A stretch of 16,925 nucleotides of DNA, taken from positions 1 to 16,925 of the forward strand of contig DASPXK010000124.1 of NCBI GenBank assembly GCA_035637315.1, in the 5' to 3' direction. The notes beneath the pieces were generated by a model. The model had not been told where the DNA came from. It did not search any database and was given only the letters and a program-made list of their open reading frames with translations. This DNA is from DASPXK01 sp035637315 (GTDB lineage Bacteria; Chloroflexota; UBA6077; JACCZL01). Positions within the stretch are counted from its first letter, which is position 1. Each line of letters begins with the position of its first letter. The translations under genes were made by a program, and so were the position numbers. This document shows, one piece after another, positions 1-7,272 of the stretch.

Positions 1-1
1 T

Positions 2-349
2 GACTATATCAAGAGATATCATTTTCTGGAGGGCCTGTCGGTCTATTGGCGTGGACAGCGCATCCTAGGTCACACCCTCACGAAGAAGATCGCGAAGCGC
101 TATACGCCGTTCGCGTACAAGCACACGATTCGCGGGGCCCTAGCCGAGACCTTTCGTCGCTTTCGCCGAAGCACTATTGTCCTGTCGTACTCTTCGAACT
201 CAATACCAGGCGAGCGCGAGATCTACGAGCTGCTTCGCAGGGAAAAGAACGAGGTTGAGACGCACACGGTTGCCCACAGGTATTCTTTCGGGACCCACTC
301 AGCGGCACTTCGGCGCCGAGCCTACGAGTACATCTTCGTTGCCAGGTAG
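2..349 (+). CDS. D12-class adenine-specific DNA methyltransferase, 3' part
   Basis: The reading frame is open from the left edge and ends at TAG 347-349, giving the last 115 residues. It has no usable start because the N-terminal half lies outside the window. Visible are a strand-loop LSYSSNS (about residues 61-67 of the fragment), then GEREIYELLRREKNEV and a HRYSFGTH segment near the C-terminus. That arrangement is typical of the C-terminal end of Dam/M.DpnII-like (D12 class) N6-adenine methyltransferases. The catalytic DPPY and the SAM-binding FxxWxGGK motif would be upstream and cannot be checked. Its role would be to methylate adenine in the target of the restriction enzyme that begins 4 bp downstream. 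Specificity cannot be read from this part; GATC is a guess based on the DpnII-like partner. Confidence 0.8.
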   Translation, partial: DYIKRYHFLEGLSVYWRGQRILGHTLTKKIAKRYTPFAYKHTIRGALAETFRRFRRSTIVLSYSSNSIPGEREIYELLRREKNEVETHTVAHRYSFGTHSAALRRRAYEYIFVAR

Positions 350-353
350 CTCA

Positions 354-1211
354 ATGCCTTTGGCGTCGTTCGATGACTTCCTCAATAGCCTTTCGGACTT
401 GAGCGGCGAGGCACCAGTTGAGGACGCCGAGGCCCGTGCACTTGCGGAGGAAACTGCGCGAGGTTTGGCAGCCCTGACGACGATCGACACGGAGAGCTTG
501 GGCCGACTGCTTGCGCAACACCCCGCGTGGGTGCCCGTCCTGGCGACCTGCGTGAACCTGAGCCAGGAACAGCTCAAAAACAAGCTCCGCTTCTGGTTCG
601 GAACCAGCAGCTGGCTTCGAGTCGCACGCACTCGTGCGGTTGAACTCGTCACCCGCCTCGACGACCAGCTGGGCTTGATCGCAAAGATCGCAGAGCAGCG
701 CGCGCGAGAATGGTCGTTCGCGGACTTGCTGATGGAACGCTACAGCTGGTCCCGGTCCCGGGCTTCCGGATCCATTGGACGAGGAAGAAGCCTTGAGGAC
801 GAGGTCGAGACCGTTATCACGGGACTGGGGCTTGAGGCCTCGATGCGCGGCCGCTTTCTCGGGCGGAGCAACCGCAGCGCCCCCTACGACTTCGCCATCT
901 TGGATCCCGCTGGTCAGGCAGTGATCGTCGGGTCCGTTAAAGGGTTCAACTCAACCGGCAGTAAGTTGAGCGACGCTGTCCGCGAAGTGATCCAAATGGC
1001 CGAGGTTCGCCTCCCACGCCAATTCGTGTTCGCGGTGTTCGACGGTATCGGCTGGCTAAGCCGACAGGCGGACTTGAAGCGAATCTACGATCTTCGCCAG
1101 ACCAATCAGATAGACGGACTGTACTCTCTGGCACGCCTGGACGAATGCCGCGTCGATCTTGAGCAGGCCGCTCGACGCTGCGGATTGCTCCTGGTAGCGT
1201 ACCGATCTTGA
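354..1211 (+). CDS. DpnII-like type II restriction endonuclease
   Basis: The product is 285 aa, near the usual DpnII length (about 288). I chose the ATG at 354, 4 bp after the methyltransferase stop, over an upstream in-frame start at 177 that would run deep inside the methyltransferase gene. The C-terminal half follows the DpnII pattern: a helix with E149/E151, YDFAI (D179), a strand ending in S-V-K (194-196), the loop GFNSTGSKLSDA (197-208), then FDGIGW (229-234) and a closing DLRQTNQIDGL segment. In DpnII the equivalents are RFDFVI, EVN, SGSGSKLNE and TDGQGW (from memory). This implies a PD-(D/E)xK-like nuclease cutting DNA left unmethylated by the partner. One oddity is that the residue in the usual acidic position of the second motif is Ser194. 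Function is inferred from remembered similarity plus context. Confidence 0.77.
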   Translation: MPLASFDDFLNSLSDLSGEAPVEDAEARALAEETARGLAALTTIDTESLGRLLAQHPAWVPVLATCVNLSQEQLKNKLRFWFGTSSWLRVARTRAVELVTRLDDQLGLIAKIAEQRAREWSFADLLMERYSWSRSRASGSIGRGRSLEDEVETVITGLGLEASMRGRFLGRSNRSAPYDFAILDPAGQAVIVGSVKGFNSTGSKLSDAVREVIQMAEVRLPRQFVFAVFDGIGWLSRQADLKRIYDLRQTNQIDGLYSLARLDECRVDLEQAARRCGLLLVAYRS

Positions 1212-1241
1212 CCTTTGTTCGGATGAGCATGCGCACGCGCT

Positions 1242-1266
1242 AGGCGGTTGGGCTAATGGACCGCCT
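1242..1266. terminator. Possible bidirectional terminator hairpin
   Basis: A perfect 7-bp inverted repeat, AGGCGGT (1242-1248) and ACCGCCT (1260-1266), has an 11-nt loop and lies between two convergent genes ending at 1211 and 1273. There is no clear T-run, so intrinsic termination is uncertain; the position is what suggests the role. Confidence 0.4.
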
Positions 1267-1272
1267 CCTTCG

Positions 1273-1638
1273 TCACCGTGGCGGGCTGACCAGGAAGGCG
1301 CCCCAGGGCGCGCTGAGCAGACCGATGCCGACCGCGGCTGCCAACGCACTGCGCTGGCGCCGGAAGCGCAGGACTCGAACGGCGACCAGCAGACCGACGC
1401 CGGCGGTGAGCGCCATCGTGACAGGCAGCCAGCGGAGCTCGTTGCGGAGCAGGACGTTGTAGGCCATGGTGACCGGGACGGTCACGGCTGTCAGCAGCAA
1501 CGCGGCCAGTAGGGTATCTCTGAATGAGAAGGCGCGAATCAGACGAACAGTCAGCTGGATGCTCGACAGGACCGCGAAATTCCAGGCGAAGGCCATTGCC
1601 AGGCCGGCCGGCGACAGGTAGACCGCGAGCGGCTCCAT
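1273..1638 (-). CDS. Small integral membrane protein, function unknown
   Basis: The product is 121 aa, starting at ATG 1638 and ending at TGA 1273-1275. It has four hydrophobic stretches at about residues 7-30, 41-59, 69-89 and 98-118, separated by short Arg-rich loops (RLIRAFSFRD, RVLRFRRQR), so it is probably a four-helix inner-membrane protein. I do not recognise the family. It follows the receiver-domain gene by 20 bp on the same strand and is most likely the last gene of the signalling operon. No strong Shine-Dalgarno sequence precedes the ATG. It could be a membrane partner or output of the diguanylate cyclase and receiver pair, but nothing in the sequence proves this. Confidence 0.6.
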   Translation of the reverse strand: MEPLAVYLSPAGLAMAFAWNFAVLSSIQLTVRLIRAFSFRDTLLAALLLTAVTVPVTMAYNVLLRNELRWLPVTMALTAGVGLLVAVRVLRFRRQRSALAAAVGIGLLSAPWGAFLVSPPR

Positions 1639-1658
1639 TCGAGCGACACGAGATCGGT

Positions 1659-2027
1659 TCAGCCGAGCAGCGCGTAGACCTTGTCCAGCAGCGCGACCGG
1701 GCTGAACGGCTTGACGAAATAGTCGTCCGCCTCAGCCTCGACCGCCTCGACCCGATCGCTGTCGTTTCCGCTGGCGGTCAAGATGACGATCTTGATGTCT
1801 GCTGTCGAAGGGTCTTGCTTGAGGAGGCGGCAGACGTCCAGGCCATTTCGGCCCGGCATATTGATGTCCAGCAGGATCAGCTCCGGATGCACGGTGCGAG
1901 CGATCGACAGTGTCTCTTCGCCGTCGCCGGCGGCCAGCAACTCGAAGTACTCGGTTCCCAGTGTGGCCCCCACCAGGCGACGAAGCCCGGGGTCGTCGTC
2001 AGCCAGCAGGACCGTGCGCTTGCTCAT
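1659..2027 (-). CDS. Single-domain response regulator (CheY-like receiver)
   Basis: The 122-aa protein is a receiver domain only. It carries the acidic pocket D10-D11-D12, the phospho-acceptor Asp54 (LLDINMPG), the switch Thr84 (ILTAS) and Lys106 (VKPFSP). No DNA-binding or enzymatic output domain follows, so it must act by protein-protein contact. Its ATG at 2025-2027 overlaps the stop of the upstream GGDEF gene (2024-2026) in an ATGA arrangement, and no strong ribosome site is seen, so translation is probably coupled. Known role of the family: it is phosphorylated on Asp by a sensor kinase and then binds a target. No histidine kinase is encoded in this window, so its donor is elsewhere. Confidence 0.92.
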   Translation of the reverse strand: MSKRTVLLADDDPGLRRLVGATLGTEYFELLAAGDGEETLSIARTVHPELILLDINMPGRNGLDVCRLLKQDPSTADIKIVILTASGNDSDRVEAVEAEADDYFVKPFSPVALLDKVYALLG

Positions 2028-3163
2028 CCGTTTGCCCGCTGTCCAGGGGGCTCCTCAACTTCATCGCTCAGGCCTACGACGTGGACGTAGTCTTTTCCGC
2101 GCCGCTTCGCCTCGTACAGCGCGGCGTCAGCCTCGCGGATGAGGCTCTCGGCGGTCAGCTCGGCTGGCGGCTGCGAAGCGCCCCCAACGCTGATCGTAAC
2201 TGGAAAGGGCACGCTTCGGTCTTGTTTCAGGGGTTGCAGACCACGAACGGCTCGACGGAGCTTCTCGCCCACCGCGCGCACCCCCCTCGCCCCCAGCCCG
2301 GGCAGGATGACGGCGAACTCCTCGCCGCCATACCGGGACACCACGTCCGTGCGGCGCAGACTGGTCCGGAGCACCTCGGCGACCTCGCGCAGCGCCTCGT
2401 CACCGATCGGATGGCCAAAGGTATCGTTGACGAACTTAAAGTTGTCTAGGTCGAGCATCAGCAGGCCGACCGCGTAGCCCAGCCGCCGCGCTCGCTCGAC
2501 CTCCAGGCTAAGAGTCTCGTTGAAGTAGCGGTAGTTGAACACCCCCGTCAGTTGGTCGACCGTTGCCAGGCGCTGAGTCTCCTCGTGCAGGCGGGCGTTT
2601 TGAATCGCCGCCGCGGCCTCGGCCGCAACCAGGTCAACCAGCTTGCGTTCGTAGTCCGTAAATGGAGCGCCGTGTGGGCGCGCCAGATGCAGCGCCCCCA
2701 CAACCGAGCCGCTCGCGCGCATCGCCACCGTCAAGCGGCGCTGGTCTTCGGACGACATCGTCATCTCGGTGCCGGCCAGGACCAGGCCGAGCGGGCCGTG
2801 GCCTAACGCGATGGTCCGTGGTGGCGCCCACTGCAGGCTGCCCTGGCTCGCGCGGCGCACGCCGCCGCCGCCCTCGACCAGGTAGATGCATGCCACGTCG
2901 TGCAGGACAAGACGCCCGAGCCCATCGAGCGTCCTGGCCATGACCTCCTTCGGTTCCAGGACCGAGCCGATGATGGTACTGATCTTGTGCAGCTCGTTCA
3001 TGTGGCCGAGCTGGCGCCTCAACTCAGCGAATGTTCGTTGCAGGTCCTCGGCGTAGATCTCCAGCTGCTGCTGGGACGCCTCGAGCTCGTGAACGCGAGC
3101 CTGCGCCTGCTCGTAAAGCCGCCGCAGATCCTCGACTTCGGTGATCTCGAGACTTTTGCGCAT
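2024..3163 (-). CDS. GAF-GGDEF diguanylate cyclase
   Basis: The product is 379 aa and soluble; no signal or membrane segment is seen. Residues 8-60 are a heptad-rich coiled coil (RLYEQAQARVHELEASQQQ). Residues 65-195 form a GAF-like sensor domain (QNARLHEETQRLA is the usual exit helix). Residues 205-365 form a GGDEF domain with metal-binding D238 (LMLDLDNFK), the active-site motif GGEEF (279-283) and the inhibitory I-site R270-x-x-D273 exactly five residues before it. It should therefore make cyclic di-GMP from two GTP and be subject to product inhibition. GAAGGCTGGTGACG-type leader DNA and a GGAGA ribosome site lie just before the ATG. It is first in an operon with a receiver and a small membrane protein; the GAF ligand cannot be predicted. 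Confidence 0.93.
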   Translation of the reverse strand: MRKSLEITEVEDLRRLYEQAQARVHELEASQQQLEIYAEDLQRTFAELRRQLGHMNELHKISTIIGSVLEPKEVMARTLDGLGRLVLHDVACIYLVEGGGGVRRASQGSLQWAPPRTIALGHGPLGLVLAGTEMTMSSEDQRRLTVAMRASGSVVGALHLARPHGAPFTDYERKLVDLVAAEAAAAIQNARLHEETQRLATVDQLTGVFNYRYFNETLSLEVERARRLGYAVGLLMLDLDNFKFVNDTFGHPIGDEALREVAEVLRTSLRRTDVVSRYGGEEFAVILPGLGARGVRAVGEKLRRAVRGLQPLKQDRSVPFPVTISVGGASQPPAELTAESLIREADAALYEAKRRGKDYVHVVGLSDEVEEPPGQRANG

Positions 3164-3236
3164 CAGCTGTCTCTCCGAAGTCCGGCTTCGTCACCAGCCT
3201 TCTGTCGGCCAACCGAAAACCAGGGGGCAGGGCGGC

Positions 3237-3265
3237 ATTGTAGTAGCGGCGGCCGTGCACAGCAA
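3237..3265 (-). promoter_or_regulatory. Sigma70-type promoter of the GGDEF operon
   Basis: Read on the minus strand, a -35 box TTGCTG (3265-3260) and a -10 box TACAAT (3242-3237) are separated by exactly 17 bp. Transcription would start near 3230, giving a leader of about 67 nt before the ATG at 3163. The rest of the 3164-3353 gap shows no gene. Confidence 0.55.
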
Positions 3266-3353
3266 GCAGCCGGGGGCGCGCACTGGTCGCACCACCCCGG
3301 CGGCACCCTTCTCAGCAGCGATAACGCGAGAGGGGGTGCCGGAGGGGACATGC

Positions 3354-5069
3354 TCACGGCTCCGAGTCCGCGGCCTGCGGGGTGCCAGAGACACTTCCAT
3401 ACCGCCGAAGCATCGGTCGGGCGCGCGCCTGAGCCGCGACTGCATGTCCCAGCCAGGCCGCGACACGCGGAGCCGTCATCAAAAGCGGGACAGCCAGTGG
3501 CGCCAGGTACAGAAGGTACGTGCTGTCGGACATGTACGGGTGCCAGAAGTGGTGGTAGTACATCACGGTCGGGGCAGACAGACTGAATCCCAGCAGCACC
3601 CAGGTCAGGGGACGTTGCCAGCCGAGAACGATCGCCAGTGCCAGCGGCCAACTGAAGTACCACGGCAGCACCCAGGTGTTGACCACGAGCAGGAAACCGA
3701 GCATCACCCGAGCCGCGCTGCCTACCATCCCGAGCTGACCGCGAGCCTGAAGCAGCTCCCAGGCGCAATACGAGGCGAATGCGACGCGGGAGATGAGCTT
3801 GACCCATGCCCGAGCCAGGTCCAGGGCGGCCTCTGGGTCCGGGGCGGTCGGGCCCAGTAGGTACTCGAAAGCCGCCCGCTGGGCCACGATGTCCGGGACG
3901 GAGTTGTTGTACAGGGGCGGCCCCTGGCTCCAGAGGATGATCGGATCGAGCGTGTCAACGCCCACCCACCAGGGGAGATACAGCCCCGCGGTGATCGCCG
4001 CGACGGTCAATCCCGCCGCAGCTACGACCAGGCTGAACGCGGCCGCCGAGCGCGGCCCGGAATGCCGCGCAGCTCGCTCGCGAGCCCAGGCCATGACGTA
4101 ATAGGGCAACAGTAGGACGCTACTCATTTTGATCAGGAACGAGATGGTGAGCGCGCCCAGCCCCAGCAGGCGACAGCGACTGGCGAATAGCACCACGGCG
4201 AGCAGCATGATCGCCACCATCAGCGCGTCGTTGTGTCCGTTGCCGCCGAACTCGAACACGATCAGCGGGTTCCAGGCATAAAGCAAGACGCTCGGCAGGA
4301 CGCCGCTCGGCCGGAAGGCGCGGACGGCGAGGGCCAAGCAAGCGATCCCAGCCAGGTGAGACAGATTGACCGCCAGCTTGTAGGCGAGCACCTTGTCCAC
4401 GTCGCTCGCCTGGGCCACCGCGCGGGCGATGAACCACGATAGGTTGATCCAGGCGGGCCCGTAGATCGAGGCGGCGTAATGCCAGATGGGATGGATCCAC
4501 TGTGACGCGCGACTCTCGGGGAAGAAAGCCGGCACCTGGAGGTAGGGGTTCAGTCCGTACGCTCCGGCGATGTCGCCGTAGACGACATAGGAGAACATGT
4601 CGGTCGTGAAGAGTCCCGGCATCAGGAACAAGGTCACCTGGAATGCGATCGCGGGCCCCAGCACGCCAGCCGTGCCCCATCCCTTCGGCAGCCCGGCCCG
4701 CACCAGGAGGAAAGCCACCAGGTACAGGCAAAAGGCGCCGATGAAGAGTCGCATGAGCGCGTCGACGAGAAACTCGAGCGACTGCGACCCGCCCGGCCAG
4801 GTCGCCTCGAATCGGACCAGCATCGGCAACAGGCGTTCCCAGACGGCCGGATACTCCGTCAGGTATTCGTAGGTGTAGTCCGACGCCTGGGTAAGGTAGT
4901 AGGAGATCGGCCAGAAGCTCGCGTAGACCAACTCGGAGGCGGCCGCGACGACCAGCAGGGCCGCCAGGCGCAGCCACGAGCGGTAGGCAGTGGGCAGCAG
5001 CCAGTAGGCAGCCTGCCTACTGGCTACTCGTTTTCCGAGCAAAGGTGACGAAGATGTCGCCGAGGTCAA
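3354..5069 (-). CDS. Polytopic GT-C glycosyltransferase (polyprenol-phosphate-mannose-dependent type)
   Basis: The product is up to 571 aa with about 11-13 hydrophobic helices. The first periplasmic region holds FTTDMFSYVVYGD (D157, D166) followed by GLNPY, the acidic loop motif typical of GT-C enzymes that use lipid-linked sugars. A later segment NPLIVFEFGGNGHND matches the GT87/MptA-MptB-like mannosyltransferase pattern. It probably transfers mannose or another hexose from a polyprenyl phosphate to an envelope glycan on the outer face of the membrane. The start is uncertain: TTG at 5069 or TTG at 5042. Both lie inside the 3' end of the upstream methyltransferase gene, and residues 16-30 (ASRQAAYWLLPTAYR) are encoded by heptamer-repeat DNA. 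The exact acceptor is unknown. Confidence 0.82.
   Translation of the reverse strand: MTSATSSSPLLGKRVASRQAAYWLLPTAYRSWLRLAALLVVAAASELVYASFWPISYYLTQASDYTYEYLTEYPAVWERLLPMLVRFEATWPGGSQSLEFLVDALMRLFIGAFCLYLVAFLLVRAGLPKGWGTAGVLGPAIAFQVTLFLMPGLFTTDMFSYVVYGDIAGAYGLNPYLQVPAFFPESRASQWIHPIWHYAASIYGPAWINLSWFIARAVAQASDVDKVLAYKLAVNLSHLAGIACLALAVRAFRPSGVLPSVLLYAWNPLIVFEFGGNGHNDALMVAIMLLAVVLFASRCRLLGLGALTISFLIKMSSVLLLPYYVMAWARERAARHSGPRSAAAFSLVVAAAGLTVAAITAGLYLPWWVGVDTLDPIILWSQGPPLYNNSVPDIVAQRAAFEYLLGPTAPDPEAALDLARAWVKLISRVAFASYCAWELLQARGQLGMVGSAARVMLGFLLVVNTWVLPWYFSWPLALAIVLGWQRPLTWVLLGFSLSAPTVMYYHHFWHPYMSDSTYLLYLAPLAVPLLMTAPRVAAWLGHAVAAQARARPMLRRYGSVSGTPQAADSEP
4984..5026. repeat. TAGGCAG-type heptamers arranged as a palindrome
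   Basis: Units TAGGCAG, TGGGCAG, CAGCCAG and TAGGCAG (4984-5011) are followed after one base by their inverted copies CTGCCTA and CTGGCTA (5013-5026). The core 4999-5011 and 5013-5025 is a perfect 13-bp inverted repeat. It contains the TAG stop of the methyltransferase and codes for part of the N-terminus of the glycosyltransferase. The same heptamer forms the direct array at 7627-7668. Confidence 0.9.
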
Positions 5070-5961
5070 CCCCTACGAGGCGGTCGCTCTGCCTGCTCAG
5101 CCGGACTAGCCAGTCGAAGGAGCGGTAGGCCAGGCGGGAGTACGGCTCCAGTCGTGAGACCAGGTAGGCCAGACGCACGACCCGCTTGTGGGGCACCATC
5201 TCGACGACCCGGAAGCCAGCCTTGGCGAGTGTGCTCTGGAGCGTTCGGCGGGAGAAGTAGACCAGGTGCATCTGCATGTACCAGGGCCAGCGACGTCCCA
5301 TCAGGCGCGGAAAGAGGGCGTCCACGTTCATCGTGGACAGGGCCAGTAGACCGTTCGGTCGCAGCAGGCGGTGGACTCGCCGCAGCTCCGCCAAGGGATC
5401 GGCCAGATGCTCCACGACGTCCCACATCGTGACGACGTCGCGTGATTCCTCGTCGAAGTCACCTTCCTGGAGCGTCCCGTGGCGGACGTCGAGTCCGTGC
5501 GCCCGGGCCCGCTTGACCGCCCAGAGTGACGGCTCGACCCCGGCAACCTCCCAGCCGGCGTCGCGGGCGACTTCCAGAAACAGCCCGATGTGGCAGCCCA
5601 CGTCGAGCAGGCGGCCGCTCCGCTGGTGGCGCTGTAGTGCGGCCAGATCGCGGCCGAACGTCTCGATCCGCCCGCTCCGCTCCTGCTCGTACCGCTCGTC
5701 GACGACGCCGGCATATGAGTCGATGATCTCGCCGTGGGGCGGAACTGGGCTCTGATACACGAGGCTGCAGTGAAGGCACTTGACGATTGGGCCGCAGACG
5801 CCGAAGGCAGTGCTGGTACAGGCGTACAGGTCGTTAGGCTCGCCGTGCCCGTTGCGTCGCTCGGCGGCCGGATACAGCTGGCGGGCATCCCAGCTGCCGC
5901 ACAGGCTGCACGGGACTGGCTCGACGCTCTCGGGGAGGACGACGTTCGTCTCGGCGGTCAT
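5017..5961 (-). CDS. Class I SAM-dependent methyltransferase with N-terminal zinc-binding motif
   Basis: The product is 314 aa from ATG 5961. An upstream in-frame start at 6123 would add 54 low-complexity residues lacking domain character, so I rejected it. The N-terminus holds two Cys pairs, CSLC (18-21) and CLHC (62-65), spaced like the zinc site of sugar and antibiotic C-methyltransferases. Motif I is LLDVGCHIGLF (118-128), the acidic end of strand 2 is GVEPS (141-145), and the post-motif region is MWDVVEHLADPL (179-190). It should methylate a small molecule or glycan; the substrate is not readable. It precedes the membrane glycosyltransferase on the same strand, which fits a role in sugar or lipid-glycan modification. 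Its stop codon lies inside a palindromic repeat, and the last residues (TSSQ) come from that repeat. Confidence 0.85.
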   Translation of the reverse strand: MTAETNVVLPESVEPVPCSLCGSWDARQLYPAAERRNGHGEPNDLYACTSTAFGVCGPIVKCLHCSLVYQSPVPPHGEIIDSYAGVVDERYEQERSGRIETFGRDLAALQRHQRSGRLLDVGCHIGLFLEVARDAGWEVAGVEPSLWAVKRARAHGLDVRHGTLQEGDFDEESRDVVTMWDVVEHLADPLAELRRVHRLLRPNGLLALSTMNVDALFPRLMGRRWPWYMQMHLVYFSRRTLQSTLAKAGFRVVEMVPHKRVVRLAYLVSRLEPYSRLAYRSFDWLVRLSRQSDRLVGVDLGDIFVTFARKTSSQ

Positions 5962-6304
5962 CGATTCAGCCTGGCGGGTGTCTCCATTGGGATGCGCAAA
6001 TTTGCCAGTCAGGATTGGACAAGGACGTGCCACGCGGGGCCGCTCTGCACGGTACATGCCAACCCCGGCGAGGCGTGCCGACCCCTCGCGAGCCCGAGCG
6101 AGCCACGCGACCCGCCACTGCACGACTTCCAGCGTCTGGAGCAGCCGCGCGGCGAGCCGCCACCTAAAGGGTACGGACTTCTTGCGCTCGCGTCAACTCG
6201 GGGCCTCAAGGAGCCAGACACCGAGGCTCCCCTCCAACAGCGCGGCGGCTCCGGGCTCACCCCGCCGGCCGATTGCGACCGCCAGGCTCGTGAGCGCGCG
6301 CCGC
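5962..6304. other. 343-bp intergenic region, no gene found
   Basis: This gap lies between two minus-strand genes. Reading frames here (up to about 83 codons) are Arg/Ser/Gly-rich and look like chance frames in high-GC DNA. A 10-bp perfect palindrome GCAAATTTGC sits at 5996-6005, 35 bp before the methyltransferase start, and may be an operator. A 6-bp-stem hairpin GGAGCC/GGCTCC lies near 6210-6230. No convincing promoter hexamers were found. Confidence 0.5.
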
Positions 6305-7213
6305 CTACCCAGCCTGGCTGGCGCCGCCGTTACCCCGGCTCTCGCGCAGGAATCGCTCCAGCGCGTCGACCAGGTCGCGACCGGAGGGTAGGTCGGGGGG
6401 TTCTTCCGGGGTGGGCGGCTCGGGCTCGGTCTGGGGTAGCTCGCCGAGCTCGATCAGCCGTCCTACGCGCTCGGCGACCTCCGGGTTCTCGCGCAGCGCG
6501 GCCTCGATTCTCCGAATGAAATCGGTCGCCAGGCCCCTGAGACGACCCAGCTGTAGGTTCTGCTGGGTCACCTTTTCGACGCCCTCCAGCAGTGCAAGGC
6601 TGAGGGCAGGGTTAGGCGCGCCCAGATACGGCGGACCGGGCGCCCACAGGCTTGCGGCTGGGATCGACGCCTCGTCCAAGGCGTGGAGGACGGCCGTGAC
6701 GAACGCGGTCGGCCCGGCGTAGGGCGTATCCTCTATCCCCAGTTCGGCGAGCGCCGTGTCCAGCGTCGCGTTGGGAGTCCGTCGCAGCAGGGGCGTCTTA
6801 CGATGGGAGACGGCCCCGATGAACGCCCCCAGAGTCAGGCCCAATTCCACGCCAACGTCCGCCGCGAAGCTCGCGATCGCGCGTGCCAGGGTAGGCCAGT
6901 TGGTGTGCGGCTCCGGACCGCGAAGCAGAAGGAGGTCATGATCGGCAACCGTCCGCTCGACCGCGTAGAAGCCGATCTCGGCATAGTCGAGCCGCCAGCG
7001 TCCGTCCGCCCCGCGTCGGGTGATCGGACGCTGAACCGTGAAGTCGAAACAGGCCTCCGGATCGAGGCTGGCGCAGGCGTCGGGCGGAGGATCGCTCAAC
7101 AGATAGCCGACAGCCCCTGTCGCGGCGCTGCCCGCGTCGCCCCAGCCGCCGAACCCCACGAGCAGGATCGGCCGGCGCAGGCTAGGCCGCTGATGGATTC
7201 GCAGGACGCTCAC
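6305..7213 (-). CDS. PAC2-family protein (proteasome-assembly-chaperone-like)
   Basis: The product is 302 aa. The start is GTG 7213, with ILLVGFGGWGDAG (residues 16-28) as the glycine-rich first strand-loop of PAC2-family proteins. Later family signs are LLRGPEPHTNWPTLARAI (98-115) and the segment around TPYAGPTAF followed by SLWAPGPPYLGAPNPA. The C-terminal 60 residues are charged and Pro/Glu-rich. In archaea and actinobacteria this family is linked to proteasome assembly, but most bacterial members have no proven function. No proteasome gene is in the window, so the role is open. There is no Shine-Dalgarno sequence, but a -10-like TAAAAT ends 6 nt before the GTG, which suits a leaderless message. 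Confidence 0.85.
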   Translation of the reverse strand: MSVLRIHQRPSLRRPILLVGFGGWGDAGSAATGAVGYLLSDPPPDACASLDPEACFDFTVQRPITRRGADGRWRLDYAEIGFYAVERTVADHDLLLLRGPEPHTNWPTLARAIASFAADVGVELGLTLGAFIGAVSHRKTPLLRRTPNATLDTALAELGIEDTPYAGPTAFVTAVLHALDEASIPAASLWAPGPPYLGAPNPALSLALLEGVEKVTQQNLQLGRLRGLATDFIRRIEAALRENPEVAERVGRLIELGELPQTEPEPPTPEEPPDLPSGRDLVDALERFLRESRGNGGASQAG

Positions 7214-7219
7214 ATTGGT

Positions 7220-7225
7220 ATTTTA
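7220..7225 (-). promoter_or_regulatory. Candidate -10 box for a leaderless message of the PAC2 gene
   Basis: On the minus strand TAAAAT (7225-7220) is followed by six bases and then the GTG start at 7213. Such spacing is usual for leaderless transcripts in actinobacteria and some Chloroflexota. No matching -35 box was found. Confidence 0.3.
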
Positions 7226-7272
7226 GTAGGGGCGGCGTTTCGCCGCCCTCGGCGCGATAAACCGCGCCCTAC
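7226..7272. repeat. Double-hairpin palindromic repeat element
   Basis: Outer arms GTAGGG (7226-7231) and CCCTAC (7267-7272) enclose two inner hairpins: GGGCGGCG-TTT-CGCCGCCC and GGCGCG-ATAAAC-CGCGCC. It resembles short dispersed intergenic repeats common in high-GC Chloroflexota. It lies between two minus-strand genes and supplies the TAG stop (7269-7271) of the upstream one. Confidence 0.8.

Noticed and set aside
46..258. Short plus-strand frame at the left edge
   Set aside because: It is out of frame with the methyltransferase reading frame 2-349, which has clear family motifs.
4120..4977. Long minus-strand frame (about 285 codons) inside the glycosyltransferase gene
   Set aside because: It is Arg/Gly/Ala-rich, has no hydrophobic or domain pattern, and is a shadow of the real membrane-protein frame in high-GC DNA.
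5962..6123. 54-codon upstream extension of the methyltransferase
   Set aside because: Low-complexity Arg/Ala sequence with no family similarity; ATG 5961 gives a normal N-terminus before the first Cys pair.
5734..6519. Plus-strand frame of 261 codons across the methyltransferase 5' end and the following gap
   Set aside because: It is antisense to two supported genes and Arg/Pro/Ala-rich without motifs.
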